From positions 62,001 through 126,000 of the forward strand of contig NZ_JALJCL010000010.1 in the NCBI RefSeq assembly GCF_023698535.1: a DNA stretch of 64,000 bases, written 5' to 3'. Position 1 is the first letter of the stretch, and the number at the start of each line of letters is the position of its first letter. Below are positions 50,557 through 60,900 of the stretch, piece by piece. This DNA is from Halorientalis regularis (GTDB lineage Archaea; Halobacteriota; Halobacteria; Halobacteriales; Haloarculaceae). The notes beneath the pieces are model-generated. The model saw only the letters and a program-made list of their open reading frames with translations, did not search any database and was not told the origin of the DNA. A program made the position numbers and the translations under genes.

Positions 50557-51987
50557 TTACCCGAGCGAGCCCTCCATCTCCAGTTCGATGAGGCGGTTGA
50601 GTTCCACCGCGTACTCGATGGGCAACTCCTCCGTGATCGGCTCGATGAAGCCAGCGACGATCATCTGCTTGGCGTCGTCGTCGTCTAGCCCGCGCGTCTC
50701 CAGGTAGAACACGTCCTCGTCGCCGATCTTCCCGACCGTCGCCTCGTGGGCCACGTCGACCTTGTTCTCCTGGATCTCCATGTACGGCATCGTGTCGCTG
50801 GTCGACTCGTTGTCGAACATCAGCGCGTCACACTCCACCGACGTGGAGGAGTTCTCCGCGCCGTCTGCCATGTGGACCAGGCCGCGGTAGTTCGTCCGGC
50901 CGCCGTCCTTGCTGATCGACTTGGACTCGATAGTCGACTTCGTGTCCGGCGCGTTGTGGTAGACCTTCGCGCCGGTGTCGATGTTCTGTCCTTCGCCAGC
51001 CATGGCGATCGTGATGTGGTTGTCCGTCGCGCCCGGGCCCTTCAGGATCGTCGACGGGTACAGCATCGTCGCTTTCGACCCCATCGACCCCGACACCCAC
51101 TCCATCGTCGCGTCCTTTTCGGCGATGGCGCGCTTGGTGTTGAGGTTGTAGGTGTTCTTCGACCAGTTCTGCACCGTCGAGTACTGGACGTGGGCGTTCT
51201 CCTTGACGAACACTTCGACCCCGCCGCTGTGGAGGTTAAAGGCCGAGTACTTCGGCGCGGAACAGCCCTCGATGTAGTGGACTTCGGAGTTCTCCTCGGC
51301 GATGATCAGCGTGTGCTCGAACTGGCCCATCCCGTCGGAGTTCATCCGGAAGTACGCCTGCACGGGCATATCGACCGTGGTGTCTTCGGGGACGTAGACG
51401 AAGCTCCCGCCCGACCAGATCGCGCCGTGCAGCGCCGCGAACTTGTTGTCGCTGGGCGGCACCGCTTTGGTCATGAAGTACTCTTTGACGATCTCTTCGT
51501 GCTCTTGGACGGCCTTGTCCATGTCACAGAAGATGACGCCCTTGTCCTCCCAGCGCTCCTGCATGTTCTGGTAGACGATCTCCGATTCGTACTGGGCGCC
51601 GACGCCCGAGAGGGCGTTCTTTTCGGCCTCGGGAATGCCCAGTTTGTCGAAGGTATCCTGGATCTCGTCGGGGAGGTCCTCCCAGTTCTCGGCGCCCCCG
51701 CGCGTCTCGATGTCCGGGCGGATGTAGGGAACGATTTCGTCGACGTCGACCTCGCTCAGGTCGGGCGCGCCCGGCCAGTCGTCGGGCATCGGCATCTCCT
51801 GGAACTGCTCGAGCGCACGGAGTCGCCGGTCGAGCATCCACTGCGGTTCGTCCTTGTCCTCACTGATGACACGGATGGTCTCCTCGGTGAGGCCCTTCTC
51901 TGCCTCGAAAGCCGAGTTCTCCTCTTTCTTGAACTCGAAGCGCTTCTCCGTGTCCGTCTCTCTGAGATGGTCTTGATCTGAACTCAT
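50557..51987 (-). CDS. sufB: Fe-S cluster assembly protein SufB
   Basis: 476 residues. Typical SufB: YVPEDTTVDMPVQAYFRM, YIEGCSAPKYSAFNLHSG (the Cys in this block is conserved in the family and implicated in persulfide transfer) and EATVGKIGDEDVFYL. Works with SufC and SufD as the scaffold. Begins 54 bases downstream of sufC's stop, in the same operon. Confidence 0.96.
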   Translation of the reverse strand: MSSDQDHLRETDTEKRFEFKKEENSAFEAEKGLTEETIRVISEDKDEPQWMLDRRLRALEQFQEMPMPDDWPGAPDLSEVDVDEIVPYIRPDIETRGGAENWEDLPDEIQDTFDKLGIPEAEKNALSGVGAQYESEIVYQNMQERWEDKGVIFCDMDKAVQEHEEIVKEYFMTKAVPPSDNKFAALHGAIWSGGSFVYVPEDTTVDMPVQAYFRMNSDGMGQFEHTLIIAEENSEVHYIEGCSAPKYSAFNLHSGGVEVFVKENAHVQYSTVQNWSKNTYNLNTKRAIAEKDATMEWVSGSMGSKATMLYPSTILKGPGATDNHITIAMAGEGQNIDTGAKVYHNAPDTKSTIESKSISKDGGRTNYRGLVHMADGAENSSTSVECDALMFDNESTSDTMPYMEIQENKVDVAHEATVGKIGDEDVFYLETRGLDDDDAKQMIVAGFIEPITEELPIEYAVELNRLIELEMEGSLG

Positions 51988-52041
51988 TGGTGATGTTGGT
52001 TTATTTCTCTAGCTATATTAGCCTGTGCTAGCCCTGCACGG

Positions 52042-52974
52042 TTACGCGGTTTCGAAGAACTCCTCGCGCACCCAGTCGTACCCCTTGTCCTCGAGTTCCT
52101 CGGCCAGTTCGGCGTCGCCGGACTTGGCGATCTGGCCATCCAACATTACGTGGACGTGATCGGGTTCGACGTAGTCGAGGATACGCTGATAGTGGGTGAT
52201 CTGGAGGATACCAGCGCCCTGCTCGTCGCGGAGGGCGTTGATACCGTTGGATACGTCCTGCAGGCGGTCGATGTCCAGCCCGGAGTCGATTTCGTCCAGC
52301 ACCGCGATCGAGGGCTCCAGGATCGCGGCCTGGAGGACCTCGTTCTGTTTTTTCTCCCCGCCGGAGAAGCCGGCGTTGAGGTACCGCTGGGCGAAGCTCT
52401 CGTCCATGTCCAGCAGTTCCATCTTCTCCTGCAGTATCTCCTGGAATTCGGCGACACCGATGTCGCCTTCTTCGGGGTCGCCTTCCATCGGGGACGTGTC
52501 GTAGCCGGCCGCGTCCTCGTTGGTGTCGTCGGCGTCGGCTTCCTCGTCTTCGTCGTCCTCCTCGAACAGCTCCTCGCGCTCCTCGAGTTTGGCGTTCAGC
52601 GCCGTCCGAAGGAAGTTGACCATCGTGACGCCCTCGATCTCCGCAGGGTACTGGAAGGCCAGGAAGATACCGAGCGCCGCGCGCTCGTTGGGTTCCAGCT
52701 CCAGAAGGTTCCACGTACGGAGGTCCTCGGGAACCTCCTCGTCGAGGTCGTCGAACTCGTCGTCCTCGATGTGCAACAGGACTTCACCGTCGGTCACTTC
52801 GTAGGCCGGGTGGCCGGCGATGATCTTCGCGGTCGTCGATTTCCCACTGCCGTTTGGACCCATCAGCGCGTGGATCTCGCCGGATTCGACTTCGAGATCG
52901 ACCCCGCGCAGGATCTGCTCGCCGCCCTCCTCGGCAACTTCAGCGTGTAGGTTGGATATTTCGAGTGTTGCCAT
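52042..52974 (-). CDS. sufC: SufC ATPase
   Basis: 310 residues. ABC ATPase: Walker [16 protein letters not shown]-loop [10 protein letters not shown], signature [13 protein letters not shown], Walker [17 protein letters not shown]-loop [10 protein letters not shown] highly acidic insert (about residues 133-178, [18 protein letters not shown]) makes it about 50 residues longer than bacterial SufC. It drives conformational change of SufBD during cluster assembly. First gene of the operon, preceded by a TATA-like box and a small inverted repeat. Confidence 0.95.
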   Translation of the reverse strand: MATLEISNLHAEVAEEGGEQILRGVDLEVESGEIHALMGPNGSGKSTTAKIIAGHPAYEVTDGEVLLHIEDDEFDDLDEEVPEDLRTWNLLELEPNERAALGIFLAFQYPAEIEGVTMVNFLRTALNAKLEEREELFEEDDEDEEADADDTNEDAAGYDTSPMEGDPEEGDIGVAEFQEILQEKMELLDMDESFAQRYLNAGFSGGEKKQNEVLQAAILEPSIAVLDEIDSGLDIDRLQDVSNGINALRDEQGAGILQITHYQRILDYVEPDHVHVMLDGQIAKSGDAELAEELEDKGYDWVREEFFETA

Positions 52975-52977
52975 TGT

Positions 52978-52991
52978 TTAGGGACACCTAA
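52978..52991 (-). promoter_or_regulatory. TTAGG-N4-CCTAA inverted repeat before sufC
   Basis: TTAGGGACACCTAA, four bases upstream of the sufC ATG, between the predicted transcription start and the start codon. The half-sites TTAGG and CCTAA recall those of the DtxR/IdeR iron box. A DtxR-family gene lies at 47186-47617. Operator role is inferred only. Confidence 0.35.
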
Positions 52992-53017
52992 GTCGTCTCA
53001 AACTCCGTGCGAGACGT

Positions 53018-53028
53018 TCATAATACTT
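53018..53028 (-). promoter_or_regulatory. TATA-like box for suf operon
   Basis: Minus-strand AGTATTATGAA, about 45-50 bases before sufC ATG, giving a predicted transcription start near 52998 and a leader of about 24 bases that includes the inverted repeat. Confidence 0.45.
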
Positions 53029-53244
53029 TCGCATTCACCCAGTTAGGATTTCGTCAATGGAAAATTTGATTTCGTAATCTGGAAAAGCAGATGTCCCCGT
53101 GGCGATGGCGGCCGTCACTCACGACCCCTGTGATGGGCCGGCATGACGGAGGCAGTGGCCACAGAACCGACGGCCGACACCTGTTTTCGCCAGCAGTCAC
53201 GTGAAATGCCCACAACATTCATGCCCCGTAACTGAGTAGTTCTG

Positions 53245-54978
53245 ATGGAAATGCTGCAGTTCAGTTGGCTCCTCTTGCCGCTCGTCTTCCCGCTTCTCGT
53301 CGCCGTTCCAACGATTCTCGTGATCGTCAGGAACTTCGAAAACCCCCGCCTGTCGCCGATCCCGCCTCTCGTGTTGATCGTCGCGGTCTCGCTGTGGTGT
53401 CTCAGCGACGCGGCGCGGCTCGCGGTCACCGACATCGACGCGAAACTCGCGCTGTACCCCGGCTACTACCTGATGGGGACCGTCGTCGTAGTCTCGCTGT
53501 TCGTCTTCGCCGCCGACTACACCGAGCGGTCTGCCTGGTTCCGGCCGAGCCGGCTCGGACTCGTCACCGCCCCGCTGTTGGTCTCGACCGGCCTCGAAGT
53601 CACGAACTTCCGCTCGTGGACGATTCAGTCGGCGACCACCGTCACCCGCAACGGCACCGTCGTCGCCGACGTGACCTGGGGCCCCATGTTCTACCTCCAC
53701 CACGGCCTCGCCTACTGCTTCGTCGCCGGCGCCGCGTTCATGTTCCTCACCTACGAGACGACCAACCGTCACTATCGCGGCCAGGTGTGGTCCATCGTCG
53801 GCGCACTCACCATCCCGTGGTTCCTCAACGTGGCCTATCTCACCGACCTGACCGCGTTCAACTACACGAGCATCGGCTTCGCCGCCGCCCTCCCCATCGG
53901 CGTGTTGATGGTCTTTCGCTACCGCATCCTCCGTCTCATCCCGGTCGCCCGCTCGTCGGTCGTCGAGGAGATGGACACCGGCTACCTCGTGCTGGACCGC
54001 GGTGACGTAGTCGTCGACGTCAACGACCGTGCAGCGGAGTTGCTCGGGATCGACCCAGAACGACTACTCGGCTGTGATCGGGGCGTCCTCGAATCGACCT
54101 TCCCGCAGATCGAAACTGCCTTCGAAGGCGACGACGGCTTCAACACCCTCACGCGGGTGGAAGACGGCGAGGAACGCTACTACAACGTCGAAACGTCGGC
54201 CCTCGGCCCCGGCGACGACGGGACGGCACCGGACACCGGGTCGGTCGTCCTCTTCCAGGACGTGACCGCACAGATCGAGGCACGACGACAGCTCCGCGAT
54301 CAGAAAGAACGCCTCGAAGAACAGAACGAACGGTTGGAGGAATTCGCCAGTATCCTCTCGCACGACCTCCGTAACCCGCTCTCGGTGGCGGACGGCCGCC
54401 TCGAACTCGCTCGCGACGAGTACGACAGCGTCCACATGGCGAAGATCGCCGAAGCTCACGAGCGAATGGACGAACTCATCTCGGACGCGCTCGCGCTGGC
54501 CCGACAGGGACAGGCCGTCCTGAACCGCGAGCCAGTGTCGCTCGAACGAGTCTGTCGGTCCGCGTGGGAGAACGTCGACACCCGGTCGGCGACCGTCGAA
54601 ATCACGACGGCCCGAACCGTCTCGGCCGACGACTCACAGCTCACCCAGCTGTTCGAGAACCTCTTTCGCAACGCGGTCGAACACGGTGGCCCGGACGTGA
54701 CCGTCACGGTCGGCGATTTCGAGGACGGTTTTTTCGTCGCCGACGACGGTCCCGGCATCCCCGCGGATCAGCGCGACGACATCTTCGAGAAGGGGTTCAC
54801 GACCAGCGAGTCCGGGACGGGGTTCGGGCTCAGCATCGTCCAGTCCATCGCCGAGGCCCACGACTGGGAAATAACCGTCACCGAGGCCGAGACGGGGGGC
54901 GCATGCTTCGAGTTCGCGGACCGCTCCGACACGGACGACGCCAGCGTCGACGTCGAGTCGGTCGCCAACGCTACATGA
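53245..54978 (+). CDS. membrane histidine kinase with 7TM sensor and PAS domain
   Basis: 577 residues. About 7 N-terminal membrane spans (residues 5-227) of the 7TM sensor type, then a PAS domain (about 240-345; DTGYLVLDRGDVVVDVND), a linker coiled helix, the phospho-acceptor H373 in SHDLRNPLS, and an ATPase domain with N box NLFRNAVEHGG, DDGPGIPADQRDD and GTGFGLSI. No response regulator is adjacent, so it is an orphan kinase here. Signal unknown. Its stop overlaps the PolB gene end by 8 bases on the other strand. Confidence 0.92.
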   Translation: MEMLQFSWLLLPLVFPLLVAVPTILVIVRNFENPRLSPIPPLVLIVAVSLWCLSDAARLAVTDIDAKLALYPGYYLMGTVVVVSLFVFAADYTERSAWFRPSRLGLVTAPLLVSTGLEVTNFRSWTIQSATTVTRNGTVVADVTWGPMFYLHHGLAYCFVAGAAFMFLTYETTNRHYRGQVWSIVGALTIPWFLNVAYLTDLTAFNYTSIGFAAALPIGVLMVFRYRILRLIPVARSSVVEEMDTGYLVLDRGDVVVDVNDRAAELLGIDPERLLGCDRGVLESTFPQIETAFEGDDGFNTLTRVEDGEERYYNVETSALGPGDDGTAPDTGSVVLFQDVTAQIEARRQLRDQKERLEEQNERLEEFASILSHDLRNPLSVADGRLELARDEYDSVHMAKIAEAHERMDELISDALALARQGQAVLNREPVSLERVCRSAWENVDTRSATVEITTARTVSADDSQLTQLFENLFRNAVEHGGPDVTVTVGDFEDGFFVADDGPGIPADQRDDIFEKGFTTSESGTGFGLSIVQSIAEAHDWEITVTEAETGGACFEFADRSDTDDASVDVESVANAT

Positions 54979-57900
54979 AGTTCCCGAGGCCGGTCTGTTC
55001 CTGCCCGCTCTTGACCTCGTCCCAGGAGATGTCCAGCGCCTCCAGAATCCGCTCGATTGGCCCTTTGAGTGTCTTGTCGAGCATCTTCTCCCAGTCGACC
55101 TCGAACTCCTCGGGCACCTGATCCTCGTACTCGAAACAGATCACGTCCGGGTCGCGCCGGAACTCACCGTACAGCGGATCCGTCGAGGGGTCCAGTCCGT
55201 GTTCGGCCTCCACCTTGTCCCAGAAGTCCGAGTGCACCCGGTCGAGGTAGAGTCGCTTGGGTTTCGACCCCGAGGAGAAGTTCGTCCCCAGCAGGAGGTT
55301 GGCGTACTTCGCGCCGCGGACCTGCGCGGTATCGGTGTCGTAGTTGTCCAGTTTCTTCCCGATTCCGCCGGGGATGGCGATGTCGTCCAGACTCAACTGG
55401 CCGGCCTCGAAGTCCTGGATGACTTCGTGGACGTAGTCTTTGATGTCCTCCGTGTCCGCGCCTTTCACGATGCGGTCGATCACTTCCTTCTGGACTTCCT
55501 TGGTGATCGGCGCGATGTCTGAGCGCTGGTACTCGAAGCCCGTGATGTCGATGTCGTCGACATCTTTGCCCTCCTTCCAGACAATGTGGCCGGCGTAACG
55601 TTTCTTCTTGCCCGCCTGGAAGAACCGTCGGTAGAGCTTCTCGAACTCGATCTCGAACCGATGGAACTCCGCGTTGAGCTGTTCGAGCGCGAAGTCGTCG
55701 TACGATTCGTTGATGACTTCTTCGAGTTCGAATCCCTTCTGGATCGTCGCGGCGATGGTCCGGAGTTCTTCGTCGCCCATCTCCGGGTGTTTCTCTCGCA
55801 TCTCGTCGGTGACTTCGACCTCGCCCTCTACGTCGTCGGGACTGACGCTCCCGAGTTCGAGCATGACGGAGTCGGTGTCGCCGTATACAGCCTTGTACCC
55901 TTCGTTTTCGACGACCTTGTCAGTGTACTCGATGACATCTCTGCCGGTCGCCGTCACCGCCGCGCCCATCTCCTTGTCGTACAGTCGGAAGCGATCCCAC
56001 CCCAGCACGCCGTAGAGCGACTGCCCGACGAACTGGAGTTTGCCGTTTCGACCGGCCATGAGCGTGTGGTTGTCTTCGACCGTGACACAGTACACACCGT
56101 CGTCGGCGGTCGAACGTTCGCTGCTTCGGTGCATCCGGAGCGTGTTCTTGCTGTCCTCTGTGACGTAGATGCGGTATGCGCCGCTGTCCTCGTTGAAACT
56201 GGCCGTGAGACCGAGGTGGGTACAGAGCCGAAGCACGTCGTCGCGAAGTCGCTCGCTAGCGGTGCTGTACCGCCAGGAATTCTCTTGCCGGTCGCCGTCG
56301 CCGTCGATGAGCGTGTCGAGGAACCGCCGTTTCTGGCGCTGGCTGCACTCGAAGACGAACTCCGGAATCCGCTTCTCGAAGCTGTCCGTTCCACAGAGTC
56401 GTTCGAGGAAATCGCCGAGGAGTCTGGAGGTGAACTGGTAACTCCGGTCGTCGACGTAGTAGTCGAACCCCATCCGGTCCAGCAAATCACCGATCCCATC
56501 GTGGTGGGACTCACCGCCATCGGCGATGGCCTCCTGTGCGATCTTGATTGTCGTCGCCGAACCACGGACCTTCTCTCCGAACTCTTTGGTTTCGGACGTG
56601 TAGACGTTCCCCTCGGTAATGTACCACGCCAGCAGGTCGAGGAAGTCATCACCGTCGAACGTCCGTGGAATCCACTTCCGACCGGATTCGGCGTGGACGT
56701 ACGTTCGCTCGGCGACGGACTCGATATACTCACGGTTGGCCTCGAACTCACCGGGGCCGAACACGTAGCCCTCCTCCCCGATGTCGTTTTTCAGTACTTT
56801 GTCCGGGTAGTAGCCGATTTCGGCGGCGAACGTGTGTCCGTGAACCTCGGGTCTGACCCACACCTCGTACTCGTCGAGGTACTCGGTGAGGTCTACCTCG
56901 TCGAGGTACTCGCCGTCGGGTCCGTCCCAGTCGTGGGGAAGTTCGTAGTTCGTCGCGTCGTCCAGGTCACCGGCTTCGACGAAGTCGTACTCGTCTTCGG
57001 TGATCCCGTTCGTCTCGTTCTTCCGGACGAGCATCCGGTGGTTCGGCGTCACGCTGAAGTCGATCTTGTTCGTCTCGATGTCGACCAGATCACCCCGATA
57101 GTCGGGATATGCGTGCGTCTCGACGACCGGTTTGACCTCCATCTCCATCGTATCTGGGTCCAGCGAATACACCTCGTCACCAACGTCGAGGTCCCGGATG
57201 TTGCGAACGCCGTCGGGCGTTAGCACGTCGGTGTCCGGCGTGAAGCAGTTCATGATCACCTTCACGGCGGCCTGCTGCCGGTCGAACTGTTCGTACTCGC
57301 TGGAGTCGGGATCGTGGTCGTTCCGCAGGGATTTCTTCTCCTCGCGCTCGGAGAGCAGTTCGTCGACCATCTCCCGGATGACGCCGTCGGGCTCCTTCCG
57401 GAAGTGCTGGCCGTTCGGGGCGCGGAATGTGTCACCCTCGTAGGCATCGGGGTCGACCTTGGTCTCGGGGGATGCGTTAATCGTCACCATGCACATCGGA
57501 TAGAGCGACTGCCCGATCCACTGGAAGTTCCCGTTCCGGCCGGCGAGGACGACGTGGTTGTCCTCGGCGGTGATACAGTGGACGTTGCCGTCGTGTTCTT
57601 CGACGGTCGCGTTCGTCGACTTCTTGAACGAGCCTCGCTTGCCGACGGAGACGTACCAGGTTCCGTCCGACTGTTTCGAGACGGTCGGTTTGTGACCACA
57701 GCGAACGGCGACGGTTGCGAATCCGTCTTTGAGAGCTTCGCTTTTCGTCCAGAACTTTCCGAGTCCAGAGTCCGCCCGACTCCCGTCGCCGCGGATCATC
57801 GTGTTCAGGAGAACCGCCAGAAGTTCGCCGTCCAGTTCGAACACCCACTCTGGGAGCCGCTTCTCGCTGTATCCCTTTCCACAGTTCTCGACGAACCAGT

Positions 57901-60900
57901 CGAGCAGATACGCGTTGGAGACGTTGACGCCACGATCATCGACACTGTGATTGATGCCCATCTCGTCGAGCAGACGACGGATAGCCTGCCGCTCGGAACC
58001 CTCGTCCTGATGGATCGTGATGCGTCGGTTGGCCTCGTCTGCACTCCCTTCGGTGACGTACCAGCCGACGAGTTCGAGCCAGTTGGACATCTCGAAAGAG
58101 AGTGGCGTCTCCCGATGTTGTGCCTCGTACTTGAGAGACACTTCGTCGGCGTGTGCCTCGATAGCGTCGCGGTGTTCCTGGTAGACCGACAGCGGAATCA
58201 GATACTTGCCGACTTTTTTCTGGAGTCCCATTGCTTCGGAAGAGCCACGGATCAGGTCGAGTGAGTCCGTGACCTGCTCAGGCATTCGGTGGCGGAACGT
58301 CCGGAGGTCGTCCTCGTAGTACGCGACGACGTGACCACCGTCTACTTCGTCGATCAGGTCGAAGGTCTCCGGAGAACGGCCCGACATCGATTCGTGCTGG
58401 GGGAAGGCGTACCGCTCGTAGTCGGGAATATCCCGGTACTCGTCGAACTCGAAGTCGGCTGGGTCCTGCTCGTCCCAGCCGCGTTCCTTCGAGTAGAGCA
58501 TTCGGTGGTTCTCGGTGATCTTGAAATCGTGCGTGTTGCCCGAGAGATGGTGGAGTTCGCCGAATTTGTTCTCGTACTCGTGGGTTTCCGCGACCGGCTT
58601 GACCTCACACTCGAACGTCTCGGGGTTCAGCGTGTACACGTCCTCCCCCTCGTCTATCTCGGTGATGTTCCTGGGCCCGTCGGGTGTGAGAACATCGGTG
58701 TCCGCACTGAAACACTTCAGGTCCAGTACCGTCACCATCTCCCGCACGCCGGTGATGGGGTCGAAGACCGCGCCGCCCTCGTAGTCCTCGGCGTCGTGCT
58801 GACCCTTCGAGGGGAGTACCAGGTTGCCGTGGAGTTTGTGGAGGACGTACATGTCGACGGCGTCGCCGGGCGTGGTGGCGTCTTCGAGTTTACAGCCGAC
58901 GAAGGAGGCGACCTCCTGCCAGAAGGGGATGATCTCCTGTTGCTCGTTCAGCTCCACGCAGAGTTCCACGTCCCGGAGGTTGTACTCCAGCAGGCGCTCG
59001 GGGTCGTCCTCCCAGAGGTCGCCGATGTCGCCCGGATAGCGCTCCTTGCCGACGCCTAGTTCCTGTTCGCCGACGGCGTCCAGGCGGTAGGAGTCGAGTT
59101 CGGTGAACTTCGTGCGCTGGTAGGCGTAGAGCAGGTCGAAGACGACGCGTCCCTTGATGTTGGGGCCCTGCCAGTTGTTGCGCCAGACCTCGTTCACGCG
59201 GGAGAGCCGTTCGGCCGAGAGGTCGTAGTCGTGGTGTGGCCCCTGGAGTTCTTCGAGTCGGTCGAGCAGGTAGGGAACGTCGAAATCGTCGCAGTTGTGG
59301 ACGAGACAGTTGTCGGCGACGAAATTGTGCGTCGTCGTTTCGATGTCGTACGTCGTTTCAGTCCCCGTGACATTCACGTCTTCTACAGCTACGAAGACGT
59401 ATTCCTCCCACTGTTCGCTGGTGGTCTCGTGGCGTTTCAGGTTGATACCTCGTCGATGTTTATCTCGACCGATGCGCTTCTCGTCACTCCCCGTCTCAGC
59501 CTCGAACAGCGCATAGGGAACGGTCTCACTCTGACCGCTCTTCCCGCCTTCGAGGGCCTCGATCGCCTCGACTTTTTCGGGATGGTTCATATGGGGAAGA
59601 ATGTCCCGCTGCACTCGATTCAGGTCACGCTCCGCGTCCGGGACACGAACGATGTTCTCGCGCTGCTGCGCGTATATTCCGAGACGCCGGAACAGTTTGG
59701 TGTACCACTCCCCGATGGAACGGTTTTCCGCGGCAACGACTACGGACGACGAGACACTCCCGTCCCCGTCGATGACGCCAGCGAGGAATCGAGCAACGTA
59801 CTCTTCAGGGAGTTCGTACACCTGCGAGAGGTCGACATCAGCTTCGTTCTTGTCACCCAAGGGGATTCCGAGCCCGTTGAATACGTGCATCCTCGCCCAG
59901 TCGAGGACATCCTGCTTGTAACAACCCTTCCCGTCGGGTTGGAGGGCGGTATCACCGGGGAACTGCTCGTGCAACTCCTCGCGGGTGTTGTAGAACCGAA
60001 TCCCATCATCAGTCGACATCGTCCCGTCCGTGAGGACGAGTCCGGCAAGGTAGACTTCGGTTTCGGAGATCTCGCGGTCCAGTTCGATACCGTTACGCCG
60101 ATATTCACGACCTCCATCCGGCAGTGGAACTTCGTATGTGTCCGCTGCGGTCCGACAACGTTCGGGAGTCCAAACGTCAGTTTTCGGATGATACAGTGTC
60201 TCTTTCGTCACTTCGAACTCGTCGGCGAGTTCGGTGACCGCTCCGTGCGGGAGTGCAGACTTGAATTCTTTTACTTGTGTTTTATCGATGAAACGCTGGT
60301 TCTCGGTCGGGACGAGTTCCGACAAGGCCGGAATGGTTGGAGAATCGATATTCAGTTTCCGAGGCTTGAGAACGTAGTCCCCCGGTTCCACGTCGTTACC
60401 TCGCTTCCAGTCGACCCGTTCGTCGTCACCGATCATGATCCGGTGGTCGCCAGACGAACGGAGCGACGTTCCGTCGGCGAGGTCGAACTCGAGAACCTCT
60501 TTCTCGCTTTCCCACTTGTTCGTCACTTCTGCCACTGCGGTCTGCTGTTGATCGTTGCCAACCACTTCGTCGCCAACCTGAACGTCCTGTATCTCTCGGA
60601 CTGTCCCGTCAGCCATCGAAACCTCGCTGTCAGCCGGAAGACAGTTCCAGCCAGTGACGAGATCTGGATCGGTGTCTTGGACGAGGTAGTCCACGAACGC
60701 TTCGAGCATCGCCTCCTCTTCCTCGAAGACGCGCACGTCGGCCTCGAAGTCGTCCTCGATGGGGTCGTAGGCGGCCAGGGCCTCGGGCGGATCGATGCCC
60801 TCGTCGGCGTCGAACAGCCACGTGATGTACTCGTCGTCGTAGGAGTCGTGGGAGGTGAGACAGACGATCTTCTCCTCGCCGTCCTCGGGGAACCCCTGGC

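Noticed and set aside
53115-53772. Minus-strand open frames opposite the start of the histidine kinase
   Set aside because: They overlap the 7TM coding region in antisense and have no recognisable product.
55846-55900. Search for a fourth intein at PolB motif C
   Set aside because: The codons for YGDTDSVM are continuous, so the site is empty.
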